From Tsuneonella sp. CC-YZS046 (GTDB lineage Bacteria > Pseudomonadota > Alphaproteobacteria > Sphingomonadales > Sphingomonadaceae): 64,000 nucleotides of DNA. The translations under genes were made by a program, and so were the position numbers. The notes beneath the pieces were generated by a model. That model was given only the letters and a program-made list of their open reading frames with translations, ran no database searches and was not told where the DNA came from. The first letter of the stretch is position 1, and every line of letters begins with the position of its first letter. Shown here piece after piece: positions 46,069 through 55,546 of this stretch. The stretch is taken from assembly GCF_035581365.1 (NCBI RefSeq), contig NZ_CP141590.1, forward strand, positions 2,662,001-2,726,000. The letters run 5' to 3'.

Positions 46069-47530
46069 GCCCGATACCTTCGATGACGATGCCCCCGATC
46101 CGGAAGGCGCTGGCGGGCTGGTAGCGAAGGGCGTGGCCGGGGACAACGCCGCGCCGCTCTCCATCAGCGAAATTTCCGCGCTGCTGAAGCGGACGGTGGA
46201 GGAGCGCTTCGGCTTCGTCCGCCTGCGCGGGGAGCTTTCCGGCGTGAAACGCGCCGCCTCCGGCCATCTCTATTGCAGTCTCAAGGACGAGAATGCGCGC
46301 ATCGACGGGGTGATGTGGCGCGGCAATGCCCAGCGGCTGGGTTTCGCGCCCGAGGATGGGCTGGAGGTGATCGCCAGCGGCAAGCTCACCACCTACCCGG
46401 GCCGCTCGAATTACCAGATCGTGATCGAGCGGATGGAGATCGCCGGGGAAGGCGCGCTGCTGGCGCTGCTGGAGAAGACGCGGGCGCGGCTCGCGGCGGA
46501 AGGGCTGTTCGCGGCAGAGCGCAAGCGGCCCCTGCCTTATCTGCCGCGCGTGATCGGGGTGGTGACGTCGCCCACCGGAGCGGTGATCCGCGATATTCTC
46601 CACCGGCTGGCGGATCGCTTCCCCAGCCATGTGCTGGTCTGGCCGGTGCTGGTGCAGGGGCAGGGCTCGGCGGAGCAGGTCGCGGCCGCGATTCGCGGCT
46701 TCTCGGCGCTCGCTCCCGGCGGGCCGGTGCCGCGCCCGGATCTGGTGATCGTCGCGCGCGGCGGCGGCTCGATCGAGGATCTGTGGAGCTTCAACGAGGA
46801 AATCGTGGTCCGGGCGATCGCCGACTGCGCGATTCCGGTGATTTCCGCGGTCGGGCATGAGACGGACACCACGCTGGCGGACCACGCTGCCGACCGGCGC
46901 GCACCCACCCCCACCGCCGCCGCTGAAATGGCCGTGCCGGTGCGGGCGGATCTTCAATCGTTGCTGGCGGAGCTGGGCCTGCGCAAGCAGCGCTGCGCGC
47001 TGCGCCCGGTCCAGTTGGGGCGGGAACGGCTGGAGGCGCGGGCCCAGCGCCTGCCCCGGCCCGAGGCGCTGCTGGCCGCTCAGGCTCAGAAACTTGACGA
47101 TCTTACGGAGCGGCTGCGGCGCGGGCTGGCTGCCCGTGCCCAGATTTCGCGCAATGCGCTGATGGCGGACAGCGCCCGCCTTTCGACCCCGCTGCTGATG
47201 GCACGGGTCGACCGCGCGCGGGACCGCCTGGGGGCGGTGCGGCTCGCCCCGGAGCTGGTGACGCGCCGGATCGCCACCCAGCGGGAACGGCTCGACAATC
47301 TGGCGCGCATGGCGGCCTCGCTGCATCCCGACCGGCCGCTCGCGCGCGGCTATGTGCGGGTCATGAATACATCGGGCCAGACCCTGACCGACAAGGCGGA
47401 AGCGGCCAGGGAGCCGATCCTGTCGCTGAAGTTCCGCGATGGAACGCTGGAGGTTTCGCCCGGCGGCGCGCGGCCCGCCCGCGCCGCGCCGCGCCGTGGC
47501 GAAACCGGCGATCAGCCGAAATTGCTTTGA
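46067..47530 (+). CDS. xseA: Exodeoxyribonuclease VII large subunit
   Basis: 487 residues. OB-fold N-terminal domain ([29 protein letters not shown]), central catalytic part with [20 protein letters not shown] and [25 protein letters not shown], then a long coiled-coil and a C-terminal segment with RGYVRV. AGAGGA lies 6 bases before the ATG at 46067. No xseB is adjacent. Start codon shares bases with purD. Confidence 0.95.
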   Translation: MPDTFDDDAPDPEGAGGLVAKGVAGDNAAPLSISEISALLKRTVEERFGFVRLRGELSGVKRAASGHLYCSLKDENARIDGVMWRGNAQRLGFAPEDGLEVIASGKLTTYPGRSNYQIVIERMEIAGEGALLALLEKTRARLAAEGLFAAERKRPLPYLPRVIGVVTSPTGAVIRDILHRLADRFPSHVLVWPVLVQGQGSAEQVAAAIRGFSALAPGGPVPRPDLVIVARGGGSIEDLWSFNEEIVVRAIADCAIPVISAVGHETDTTLADHAADRRAPTPTAAAEMAVPVRADLQSLLAELGLRKQRCALRPVQLGRERLEARAQRLPRPEALLAAQAQKLDDLTERLRRGLAARAQISRNALMADSARLSTPLLMARVDRARDRLGAVRLAPELVTRRIATQRERLDNLARMAASLHPDRPLARGYVRVMNTSGQTLTDKAEAAREPILSLKFRDGTLEVSPGGARPARAAPRRGETGDQPKLL

Positions 47531-47557
47531 AACGGACGCTTTGCTAGGGTCTTGGCC

Positions 47558-47761
47558 ATGTTGATGTCATCGCGCGATGCTGTAGCCAGCCTTGAATACG
47601 GACCCAACGGGTATCGTATCCGCAAAACCGGAAGCCACGTGATCTGTGCCGTGAGCGGCAAGGTCATCCCGCTGGAGGAATTGCGCTATTGGAGCGTCGA
47701 GCTGCAGGAGGCTTACGCCAGCCCTGAAATAGCGACGCGGCGGTTGCTGGGCCAGGCGTGA
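47558..47761 (+). CDS. DUF2093 family protein
   Basis: 67 residues with the DUF2093 pattern ASLEYGPNGYRIRKTGSHVICAVSGKVIPLEELRYWSVELQEAY. A small soluble protein of unknown role, widespread in alphaproteobacteria. ATG at 47558 after AGGG; ATG 47564 is also possible. It overlaps the peptidase gene by four bases. Confidence 0.85.
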   Translation: MLMSSRDAVASLEYGPNGYRIRKTGSHVICAVSGKVIPLEELRYWSVELQEAYASPEIATRRLLGQA

Positions 47762-48678
47762 AGGCCCGTTCCGTGATGCGCGGTCTTGCCGTTGGCGGGG
47801 CCAGCCTCATCCTTGGTGCCTGCAGCGCGGGCTATGGCGACGATGCGCCGGCGGCCGGCACCGCCCCGCGCCCGCCGGAAAGCGCCGCCGTTCCCCCGGC
47901 TTCGCCCGCGCCGGCCGCCGCGGTGTTCAGCCTGTCCGGAGAGCTTACGCAAGGCGGCTGGGTGCGGGGCATCGCTCCAGCCGGCACGACAAGAGTGACG
48001 CTGGATGGAGCGCCCCTGCCGCTGGCCCCCGACCGCAGCTTCTTTGCCGCGTTCGATCGGGACGCGGGGCGTAGCGCCATGCTCGCCGCCGAGTTCGCCA
48101 ATGGGCAGCGCATGGAAAAGCCCCTGTCCATCGCGCCGCGCTCCTGGAATATCGAACATATCAACGCCGCGCGCCGTCCCGATGGGCCGACCGAGGCTTT
48201 CCTGGCGAAGCGCAGGCCGGAGCTGGCTCGGATCGAGGCGGGGCGGGCGGTGAATGCCGCCAGCGACGGCTGGCGCCAGCGCTTCATCTGGCCGGTCAAA
48301 GGGCGGATTTCCGGGCGGTTCGGCTTGCAGCGCATCTATCGGGGCGAGCCCGGGGCCTATCACGGCGGACTCGACATCAGCACCGGCGCCAGCGGCACGC
48401 CCTTCGTGGCGCCGGCCGACGGCGTGGTGGTTCTCGCCGCGCAGACGCCGTTCACGCTGGAAGGCTATCTGCTGATCGTCGACCACGGCGCGGGGTTGAA
48501 CAGCGCCTTTCTCCATTGCTCGGCCATATTGGTGCGCGAGGGCGAGCGCGTGAAGCAGGGCCAGACGATCGGCCGGATCGGCGCGACCGGCCGGGCCACC
48601 GGGCCGCATCTCCACTGGGGAATCAAATGGCGGGACGCGCGGCTGGACCCGCTGCTGTTCCTGCCCGACCCGATGTAA
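47758..48678 (+). CDS. M23-family peptidase, lipoprotein
   Basis: 306 residues. GTG start overlapping the DUF2093 stop. Signal with lipobox LGAC (Cys22), an Ala/Pro linker, a beta-rich middle domain and a C-terminal M23 (LytM) domain: YHGGLDISTGASGTPFVAPADG with HxxxD, and GPHLHWGIKW with HxH. All four zinc residues look present, so it is probably an active peptidoglycan endopeptidase on the inner face of the outer membrane. Confidence 0.9.
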   Translation: MKARSVMRGLAVGGASLILGACSAGYGDDAPAAGTAPRPPESAAVPPASPAPAAAVFSLSGELTQGGWVRGIAPAGTTRVTLDGAPLPLAPDRSFFAAFDRDAGRSAMLAAEFANGQRMEKPLSIAPRSWNIEHINAARRPDGPTEAFLAKRRPELARIEAGRAVNAASDGWRQRFIWPVKGRISGRFGLQRIYRGEPGAYHGGLDISTGASGTPFVAPADGVVVLAAQTPFTLEGYLLIVDHGAGLNSAFLHCSAILVREGERVKQGQTIGRIGATGRATGPHLHWGIKWRDARLDPLLFLPDPM

Positions 48679-48996
48679 CGGCACCGTTTCGCAATTTTAT
48701 TTTGCGACTGCACATTTCCGGGAAATCTTTATCCTGCCGGGTCCGGCAACGGGCAAGCATATTCCAAAAACCCTCAGAAATGCGGGATAACTAGCCTATC
48801 ACGGCAATGTTGCACAGTTGCTACAGTGCTGACAAAAATGTCAGTAATAGCGCTTTGGCGCTTTCCTTTCGTGGTTTAACAAACACTAATGTCAGTAGGC
48901 CAAGCCCCCTGGCCCGGTATTTGGGTCCGGTATTTGGTTGCGTCGAGTTCTCTCCTCAGAACTCCGGATTTCGTTCCCAAGGAATGGGACCACGCG
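48679..48996 (+). promoter_or_regulatory. Gene-free region upstream of the TonB-dependent receptor
   Basis: This 318-bp gap holds several inverted repeats: TGCCGG/CCGGCA (48735-48748), CTGACA-AAAA-TGTCAG (48829-48844) and AGCGC-TTTG-GCGCT (48849-48862). A further TGTCAG half site is at 48890. The TGTCAG pair looks like a regulator binding site for the receptor gene. A clear promoter and a recognised Fur box are not seen. Confidence 0.45.
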
Positions 48997-51852
48997 ATGA
49001 CACCATTTGCACGTTTTTGTTCCGCCGCCGCCACCATGGCTCTCGGAACCAGCCTTCTTTATTCCCCCGCCCATGCGCAGGAAGAACCTGTCCCTACCGT
49101 GGATTGCTCGATCGATCCCGGCAGCGCCGAATGCACCGGCTCAAGCCAGCTCATCATCGTCACCGGCTCGCGCGTCGCGCGGCCCGATCTCGAGGCGAGC
49201 AGCCCGGTTGCGGTGATCAGCGGCGATTCGTTCAAGACCTTCAATTCGCCCAGCGCGGAAAAGCTGCTGGCGCAGAATCCGCAGTTCCTTCCGGAAAGCG
49301 GCCCGGCGGTGAACAATGGCAGCCCGGGCGCGGCCACGCTCAACCTGCGCGGCCTGGGCGACCTGCGGACGCTGGTGCTGGTCAACGGCAAGCGCATGGT
49401 TTCCTACGATTATGACGGCGTGGTCGATGTCAACACCATCCCGACCGCGCTGATAAAGCGGGTGGACGTGCTGACCGGCGGCGCTTCCGCCGTCTATGGC
49501 TCGGACGCCATCACCGGCGTCGTCAACTTCATCCTGGACGACGAATATGAAGGGGTCCGCTTCGATGGCTCCCTCGAAATGACCAGCCGGGGCGATGGCG
49601 AGGTCTATAACAGCGACCTCACGCTGGGCACCAGGCTGGGCGATCGCGGCAATATCGTCGCCTCGGTCGGCTATATGGAGCGCTCGGTGGTCTATCAGGA
49701 CGCGCGCAAATATTCGCGCTTCGCGTTGAGTTCCGACGATCTCGTGTCGCCCGGCGGCAGTTCCACCGCCTATCCCACGGTGTTCGACAACACCTTCGCG
49801 GATAATGACAACGCCTACTACCAGATCGGGCAGGGCAACGATCTCGTTCCCTTCTACGAACCCTATAATTACGCGCCGCCGAATTACCTGATTACCCCGC
49901 AGGAACGCTGGATCGGCACGGTGCTGGCGAAATACGAGATAGTGGACGGGGTCGAATGGTTCGGCCGCGCCAGCCTGATCGATTCGAAGGTGAACAGCCA
50001 GAGCGCGCCGAGCGGCACCTTCGGCTACACCTTCGATATATATCCCGATAATCCCTATCTGACGGATCAGCAGCGCGATCTCTTCTTCAACGGCATCGGC
50101 ACGATCAACCCCGACGGTTCCACCACCGTCGGCATTCGCCGGCGCCTCGTCGAGAGCGGCGGCCGCACCACCACCTACCACAACAAGGCGTGGCAGGCGG
50201 TGATGGGCCTGCGCGGAGACATTGGCGACAATCTGAACTGGGAAGTCTTCGGCCAATACGCCAAGACCAAGCGCAACATCGCCTATCTGAACGACGTCAC
50301 CTATGGCCTCGTCGCCCAGGCCCTGGACGCCGTGGACGACGGTTCCGGCAACATCGTCTGCCGCGATCCGGGCAATGGCTGCGTTCCGATCAACCTGTTC
50401 ACCACCGATCCGATTTCGGAGGATGCGCTTGGCTTCATCTCCGCCACCGGGCGGCAGAAGGACAAGACCCAGCAATGGATCGCCGGCGCTTCGCTCAGTG
50501 GCGATCTCGGCGCCTTCTCGCCCTGGTCCGACAAGGCCGTGGGCTTCGCCGTGGGCGCGGAATACCGCAAGGAAAAGGCGGCTTCGACCATCGACGACCT
50601 TTATGCCTCGGGCGAACTGATCGGTTACGGCCAGGGCCAGGTGTTCCCCAGCTTCTCCTACAATGTGAAGGAAGTGTTCGGGGAAGCGATCATCCCGCTG
50701 GTCTCGGACAAGGGCTTCTTCCAGGAGCTGAATATCGAGCTTGGCGCGCGCTACGCCGATTATTCGACGGTGGGCAGCGTCTTCAGCTGGAAGGGCGGCG
50801 CCAACTGGACCCCGGTGGACGGCCTGCGCCTGCGCGGCATGTATCAGCGTGCGGTGCGTGCGCCCAACCTCTATGAGGTATCGGCGCCGATCATGTCCGG
50901 CATCGACAATCTGGACAACGATCCCTGCGCGGGCAGCACTCCGGTCGGCGATGCCGAGCTGACTGCCCTGTGCATCGCGACAGGCGCTCCGGCAAGCCAG
51001 ATCGGCCGCATCGCGCAGCCGGTTTCCGGCCAGATCAACGCTTTCTATGGCGGCAATCCCGATCTGGACGCGGAAAAATCCGACACCATCACGATTGGTT
51101 TCGTCGCCACGCCGCGCGGCATTCCGGGCTTGTCGCTTTCGGTCGATTACTACAATATCAAGATCAAGAACGCGATCGACGTTCTCGGCGTTTCGCCGCA
51201 GAATGTGGTCGACGGCTGCTTCCTGTTTCTCAAGGACGCCAGCAGCGATTATTGCCAGGCGGTGGTCCGCAATTCGCTGACCGGCGCGCTCAGCGGCGGC
51301 ATCGACTATGGCGTCGAGCAGTTCCAGTTCAACTCCGCGATCCTCAAGACCAGCGGGGTCGACGTGGTGCTCGATTATGTCCGCCCGGTGGGGGAGAACA
51401 GGATCGGCTTCAACCTGTCCGGCACCTATGTCGACAGCTTCAAGAAGCAGGGCGTCAGCTTTATTCCGGCAACCGAATGCGCCGGCAAGTTCGGCTTCGC
51501 CTGCAACATGGCGCCGATGCCCAAGTGGAAGCATACCGCTTCGCTCACCTTCGGAGGCGACAGGTTCTCCATCACCGGCCGGTGGCGCTTCATCGGCGCG
51601 GTCAAGCAGGATGCGGGAACGGATATCCTCAACTCGAAGATCGGCGCGAAGAGCTATTTCGACATGAGCGGGTCGATGGAGTTCTACGACAAGTTCACCC
51701 TGCGCCTCGGGGTGCAGAACATCTTCGACAAGAATCCGCCGATCGTGGGCGCGGATGCGGGCGGCACGGCCTATGCGGCCGCCAACACCTTCCCCACCGT
51801 GTATGATTCACTGGGCACGACCTTCTTCGCGGGCATCACCGCGGACTTCTGA
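48997..51852 (+). CDS. TonB-dependent outer membrane receptor
   Basis: 951 residues from ATG 48997. Signal peptide ending AHAQ (about 28), then plug domain with TGSRVARPDLEASSPVAVIS, LNLRGLGDLRTLVLVNGKRM and GGASAVYGSDAITGVVNFIL, and a long beta barrel ending in Phe (FAGITADF), the outer-membrane sorting signal. Proteins of this type import large substrates such as siderophores, peptides or glycans. The downstream phytase-like esterase may process what it imports (inference). The receptor has no N-terminal signalling domain. Confidence 0.95.
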   Translation: MTPFARFCSAAATMALGTSLLYSPAHAQEEPVPTVDCSIDPGSAECTGSSQLIIVTGSRVARPDLEASSPVAVISGDSFKTFNSPSAEKLLAQNPQFLPESGPAVNNGSPGAATLNLRGLGDLRTLVLVNGKRMVSYDYDGVVDVNTIPTALIKRVDVLTGGASAVYGSDAITGVVNFILDDEYEGVRFDGSLEMTSRGDGEVYNSDLTLGTRLGDRGNIVASVGYMERSVVYQDARKYSRFALSSDDLVSPGGSSTAYPTVFDNTFADNDNAYYQIGQGNDLVPFYEPYNYAPPNYLITPQERWIGTVLAKYEIVDGVEWFGRASLIDSKVNSQSAPSGTFGYTFDIYPDNPYLTDQQRDLFFNGIGTINPDGSTTVGIRRRLVESGGRTTTYHNKAWQAVMGLRGDIGDNLNWEVFGQYAKTKRNIAYLNDVTYGLVAQALDAVDDGSGNIVCRDPGNGCVPINLFTTDPISEDALGFISATGRQKDKTQQWIAGASLSGDLGAFSPWSDKAVGFAVGAEYRKEKAASTIDDLYASGELIGYGQGQVFPSFSYNVKEVFGEAIIPLVSDKGFFQELNIELGARYADYSTVGSVFSWKGGANWTPVDGLRLRGMYQRAVRAPNLYEVSAPIMSGIDNLDNDPCAGSTPVGDAELTALCIATGAPASQIGRIAQPVSGQINAFYGGNPDLDAEKSDTITIGFVATPRGIPGLSLSVDYYNIKIKNAIDVLGVSPQNVVDGCFLFLKDASSDYCQAVVRNSLTGALSGGIDYGVEQFQFNSAILKTSGVDVVLDYVRPVGENRIGFNLSGTYVDSFKKQGVSFIPATECAGKFGFACNMAPMPKWKHTASLTFGGDRFSITGRWRFIGAVKQDAGTDILNSKIGAKSYFDMSGSMEFYDKFTLRLGVQNIFDKNPPIVGADAGGTAYAAANTFPTVYDSLGTTFFAGITADF

Positions 51853-51885
51853 TAGCCGATAACGAACCCTTCGAGGGTCGCACGG

Positions 51886-51919
51886 AAGGGGGCGCGGTCA
51901 ATTGGCCGTGCCCCCTTTT
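51886..51919 (+). terminator. Intrinsic terminator of the receptor gene
   Basis: AAGGGGGCGCGG (51886-51897) pairs with CCGTGCCCCCTT (51906-51917) over 12 positions with one wobble, then T to 51919. It begins 34 bp after the receptor stop. Confidence 0.87.
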
Positions 51920-51967
51920 CGCATGGGGATCGGGAAAATTCCGTTCCCACCTTTCCGCCGTCCGCCT

Positions 51968-53008
51968 ATGCCGCCGCCCATGCGCCGAATCGCACTTGTC
52001 CTGTTCTGCGCGGTCCTGCTGGCTCTGAGCTGGTGGCGCAGCCCGGTCCCCCCGCCCGACAATGACGGCCATGTCAGCTTCGCCCGGCTGTCCATCGCCG
52101 GCCTGCCGCCGCCCGGCGCGGGGATGAAGCTGCTCGACGCGTGGCAGCTCCGCAGCGCAGGCGATGCCTTCGGCGGCTATTCCACCCTCGTCGCGCTGGA
52201 TGGCGGCGCGCATTTCCTGAGCGCGAGCGACCGTGGCCGGGAATTGCGCTTCCGCGATCCGTCGCTGGGCGACCCGCAGGCCCGCATGGGCTATTTCGTG
52301 GCGCGTGGAGGGGCGGACAAGCTCGATGTGGATGTCGAGGGCCTGACCCGCGATCCGGCGAGCGGGACGATCTGGGCGAGCTATGAGCAGACCAACCGGA
52401 TCGTGAGGATCGGCCCCGATGCCGGAGCGCTTCAAGCCATTGCGCCCCCGGCGATGCGGCATTGGCCCTCCAATAGCGGGCCGGAGGCGATCCTGCATCT
52501 GGCCGACGGGCGTTTCCTCGTGCTGGAAGAGGCGCAGGGGGAATGGTGGAGCCGGCGGCCCGGGGCGGGGTTGCTGTTCCCCGGCGATCCGGTGGAAGGC
52601 TCGCGGCCCGAGCGATTCCGTTTCGCCGCGCCTGAGGGCTTCTCCCCCACCGACATCGCGCAACTGCCCGATGGGCGCGTGCTGATCCTGCTGCGCAAGG
52701 TGGTGTTCCCGATCCCGCCGCGTTTTGCGGGCGCCCTGCTGCTGGCCGATCCGGCGGAGATTCGCCCGGGCCGGGTCTGGACGGGAAAGATCGTGGCACG
52801 ATTCGCGCCGCCGTTGCCGGTCGACAATTACGAAGGCCTGGAGATCGTGCCGGATGAGGCTGGGGCGGTCATCGTCTGGATCATTTCCGACGACAACACG
52901 GCGGTGACGCAACGCACCCTGCTGCTGAAGCTGCGCTGGACCCCGCCGCCCCCGGAACCGGAAGACGCGAAAAGGGCGCGCGACGATGCCGCACGCCCCC
53001 GATCTTGA
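51968..53008 (+). CDS. Esterase-like activity of phytase family protein
   Basis: 346 residues with an N-terminal transmembrane/signal segment (about 5-22) and a beta-propeller-like body resembling the phytase_esterase-like family: LVALDGGAHFLSASDRGRELRF, DVEGLTRDPASGTIWASYEQTNRIVRI, GFSPTDIAQLPDGRVLIL and VDNYEGLEIVPDE. Expected location is periplasm or membrane-anchored. Start is uncertain between ATG 51968 and 51980. The C-terminus is charged and ends in a tandem duplication. Confidence 0.82.
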   Translation: MPPPMRRIALVLFCAVLLALSWWRSPVPPPDNDGHVSFARLSIAGLPPPGAGMKLLDAWQLRSAGDAFGGYSTLVALDGGAHFLSASDRGRELRFRDPSLGDPQARMGYFVARGGADKLDVDVEGLTRDPASGTIWASYEQTNRIVRIGPDAGALQAIAPPAMRHWPSNSGPEAILHLADGRFLVLEEAQGEWWSRRPGAGLLFPGDPVEGSRPERFRFAAPEGFSPTDIAQLPDGRVLILLRKVVFPIPPRFAGALLLADPAEIRPGRVWTGKIVARFAPPLPVDNYEGLEIVPDEAGAVIVWIISDDNTAVTQRTLLLKLRWTPPPPEPEDAKRARDDAARPRS

Positions 53009-53031
53009 ATCAGGCCCGATCTTGAATCAGG
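52998..53031. repeat. 17-bp tandem duplication
   Basis: CCCGATCTTGAATCAGG occurs twice in direct succession (52998-53014 and 53015-53031). The first copy contains the TGA stop of the esterase gene. It looks like a recent slippage or duplication event. Confidence 0.9.
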
Positions 53032-53068
53032 CAGGAGAGGGAGGGCCGTTCTGCCCCGCCCGTGGCCG

Positions 53069-53356
53069 TCAGGCCGCGGCCTGAGCCTTCACCAGTTCGC
53101 GCTTCACCTTGCGGGCGCGCGGGGAAAGCTTGATGTCAGCGGTCTTCAGCAGCCAGTTGTCCAGCCCGCCATTGTGTTCGACCGAGCGCAGGCCCTGGGT
53201 TGAGACGCGGAAGCGGAAGCTGCGGTCGAGCTTTTCGGAAAGCAGCGTCACATTCTGCAGGTTGGGCAGGAAGACCCGCTTGGTCTTGTTGTTGGCGTGG
53301 CTCACATTGTGGCCGATCTGGCGGCCCTTGCCGGTCAGTTCGCAGATACGCGACAT
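53069..53356 (-). CDS. rpmB: Ribosomal protein L28 (bL28)
   Basis: 95 residues, the usual alphaproteobacterial length. [29 protein letters not shown] at the start and the Lys-rich C-terminus are typical. It lacks the CXXC pairs of zinc-binding forms. ATG at 53356, its own promoter upstream. Confidence 0.97.
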   Translation of the reverse strand: MSRICELTGKGRQIGHNVSHANNKTKRVFLPNLQNVTLLSEKLDRSFRFRVSTQGLRSVEHNGGLDNWLLKTADIKLSPRARKVKRELVKAQAAA

Positions 53357-53400
53357 GCTACATTCTCACTCGAAGATACGGTTATCCGTGGAAAGCGGCG

Positions 53401-53429
53401 CGCATAGCGGCGGCAGGCCGAATCGTCAA
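53401..53429 (-). promoter_or_regulatory. Probable rpmB promoter
   Basis: On the minus strand TTGACG (53429-53424) and TATGCG (53406-53401) are spaced 17 bp, about 45 bp upstream of the rpmB start. Confidence 0.55.
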
Positions 53430-53478
53430 GCAAATCGGCGGCATTGCGGCTCGGCCCTTGCGGGACTAGCGAACAGGC

Positions 53479-53934
53479 ATGACTCGCTGGCCGCTTCCGG
53501 AACCGATGGCCGCCGCGCTGGAAGAGGCGCGGGCGGCCGTGCGCGCCGGTGAAGTGCCGGTGGGCGCCGTTGTGGTGCGTGACGGTGCCATTCTGGCGCG
53601 CGCCTACAACATGCCGCGCGGGCTGGCCGATCCCACGGCCCATGCGGAATTGCTGGCCATCCGCCGCGCCGCCGAGGCGCTGGGGCAGGAGAAGCTGGAA
53701 GGCTGCGAGCTATGGGTTACGCTGGAACCCTGCGCGATGTGCGCCGGGGCCATCGCCCATGCTCGAATCGCGCGCCTCTATTATGGCGCGGCCGATCCCA
53801 AGGGCGGCGCGGTGGAGCATGGCGCCCGCATCTTCGCCCAGCCGCAATGTCTGCACCGGCCGGAAGTCTATTCAGGCATCGGGGAGGCCGAGGCGGCCGC
53901 GCTGTTGCGCGATTTCTTTCGCGCAAGGCGCTGA
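53479..53934 (+). CDS. tadA: tRNA-specific adenosine deaminase
   Basis: Makes inosine at position 34 of tRNA-Arg(ACG). 151 residues with the zinc-deaminase motif HAE at about 54-56 and PCAMC at about 84-88. The N-terminal EVPVGAVVVRDG and GAVEHGARIF stretches are typical of TadA. ATG at 53479. Confidence 0.95.
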   Translation: MTRWPLPEPMAAALEEARAAVRAGEVPVGAVVVRDGAILARAYNMPRGLADPTAHAELLAIRRAAEALGQEKLEGCELWVTLEPCAMCAGAIAHARIARLYYGAADPKGGAVEHGARIFAQPQCLHRPEVYSGIGEAEAAALLRDFFRARR

Positions 53935-53961
53935 GCGGGCCTGGGGCCGGTCCGGGAACGG

Positions 53962-54675
53962 TCACAACCCTCGCCAGATCTTTACGGGCGTTTTGTCTTT
54001 CGGCCCGTAGCGCCGGGCATCGCAGCGCGCGGGCATGAAATCCTTGCCGTAGCAAAGCCGGATTTCCTCCAGCCAGCCATTATGATTGAGTTGCAGGCCC
54101 ACCTGTTCCTGCTTCCAGCCGGGATTGGCGGCGGTGAAGCTCTTGCGAAGCGTGCCGGCATCCAGATCCTTGCGCCGGGAAAGCCGGTCGAGATCGGGCA
54201 GGCGCAGGGAACGCCACAGGATGGCCGAAACCTTGAAGTAGTTTTCCGGGCGGCGCACCATGCAGCTGCCATGCTTGGCCCATTCATGGGCCATCATCCG
54301 CTCGGACGGCATCATGCAGAGGTGCGGCCGCAACGTGTCGGGCGATGGGCTGCTGGCGGAGCACCATTGCGGCCAGTTCCCGCCCGTGCCTTCCGGCCAT
54401 AACCCATGCACTATCAGGCCGAACCGCCCATCCCTGCCGCTGCATTGCCGCTTGTGCGCCCCGCTGGCCTCCCTGCCCCGGCAGAATTCCGGCGACCAGC
54501 TCAGGGCCAGCGTATAGCCGGTGACGGGCGTGCGGCGCGCAGGGCCGTCAGGCGCGATCCTGGGGACCGATAGCTGCCCTTGCGGAACACGGCATTGATA
54601 GGCCTGCGCGAATGCGTGCGTGCCGGAGGCGAGCAACAGCGCGGAGACAAGCAGGGTCAGTGCGGCGCGTTTCAC
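53962..54675 (-). CDS. Ribonuclease T2 family protein
   Basis: 237 residues with a signal peptide (about 1-24, ending AFA). The two T2 active-site segments are intact: FGLIVHGLWPEG and MMAHEWAKHGSC, supplying the catalytic His residues, Glu and Lys. Several cysteines suggest disulfides. It is a periplasmic or secreted RNase for scavenging RNA, by family knowledge. GTG start at 54675 overlaps the nadC stop (GTGA). Confidence 0.92.
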   Translation of the reverse strand: MKRAALTLLVSALLLASGTHAFAQAYQCRVPQGQLSVPRIAPDGPARRTPVTGYTLALSWSPEFCRGREASGAHKRQCSGRDGRFGLIVHGLWPEGTGGNWPQWCSASSPSPDTLRPHLCMMPSERMMAHEWAKHGSCMVRRPENYFKVSAILWRSLRLPDLDRLSRRKDLDAGTLRKSFTAANPGWKQEQVGLQLNHNGWLEEIRLCYGKDFMPARCDARRYGPKDKTPVKIWRGL

Positions 54676-55535
54676 AGAGGCGTGAAATCCAGCCCGATAT
54701 CGGCTGCGGGCGCGCTTTGGGTCAGCCGCCCGACCGAGACGAAGTCCACCCCGGTTGCGGCAATCGCGCCGATGGTCTGGAGATTCACGCCGCCCGAAGC
54801 CTCGCAGGGGACCCGGCCCGCCACCAGCGCGACCGCCTCGCGCAGGGTTTGCGGCGCCATATTGTCCAGCAGCAGGTGGCTTGCCCCGGCCTCCAATGCC
54901 GGTTCGATCTGGTCGATCCGGTCCACCTCGCAGATGATGTCCTTCACGCCGGCGTCGCGGGCGCGGCGGACAGCCTCGCCCACATTGCCCGCCACCAGGA
55001 TATGGTTGTCCTTTATCATCGCGGCGTCCCACAGCCCCATGCGGTGATTGCGGGCGCCGCCCATCCGGGTGGCGTATTTTTCCAGGCGGCGCAGGCCCGG
55101 AATGGTCTTGCGCGTATCCAGCAGCACGGCCCCGGCATCGCCCATGGCGGCGACATACTGGCGGGTCGTGGTGGCAATGCCGGAAAGGTGCTGCACGGTG
55201 TTGAGCGCGCTGCGTTCCGCCGTGAGCATGGCGCGGGCATTGCCGGACAGGCGCATCAGGTCCGTCCCGCCGGATACTTCCTCGCCCTCGCCAACCAGAA
55301 TTTCGATTGTCATGTCGGGATCGAGCATGTGGAAGAAGGCGGCGGCGACCGGCAGCCCCGCCACGACGATGGGGTCGCGGCTATCCATTACCCCGGAAAA
55401 GCGCGCTTCTGCCGGAATGACGCTTTGCGCCGTCACGTCCCGCCCCCCGCCCGGGGCGCCGACACCCAGATCTTCATCCAATGTGGCGCGCACGAAGCGG
55501 TCGAGGTCGAAACCTTCGATGTGCCAATTGCTCAC
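54672..55535 (-). CDS. nadC: Nicotinate-nucleotide pyrophosphorylase (carboxylating)
   Basis: Quinolinate phosphoribosyltransferase of NAD synthesis, 287 residues. DEDLG, DTRKTIPGLRRLEKYATRMGGARNHRMGL and KDNHI are signature parts; EASGGV is near the C-terminus. The GTG at 55535 has GAGGGG 6 bases upstream. An ATG at 55562 lies inside a palindromic repeat and is less likely. nadA and nadB are not nearby. Confidence 0.95.
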   Translation of the reverse strand: MSNWHIEGFDLDRFVRATLDEDLGVGAPGGGRDVTAQSVIPAEARFSGVMDSRDPIVVAGLPVAAAFFHMLDPDMTIEILVGEGEEVSGGTDLMRLSGNARAMLTAERSALNTVQHLSGIATTTRQYVAAMGDAGAVLLDTRKTIPGLRRLEKYATRMGGARNHRMGLWDAAMIKDNHILVAGNVGEAVRRARDAGVKDIICEVDRIDQIEPALEAGASHLLLDNMAPQTLREAVALVAGRVPCEASGGVNLQTIGAIAATGVDFVSVGRLTQSAPAADIGLDFTPL

Positions 55536-55546
55536 AAGTTCCCCTC

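Noticed and set aside
45281-47326. 681-codon minus-strand frame opposite xseA and overlapping purD
   Set aside because: Shadow of xseA and, in its end, an out-of-frame read of purD.
49141-51534. 797-codon minus-strand frame opposite the TonB-dependent receptor
   Set aside because: The receptor has plug, barrel and C-terminal Phe; the opposite frame has no recognisable domain.
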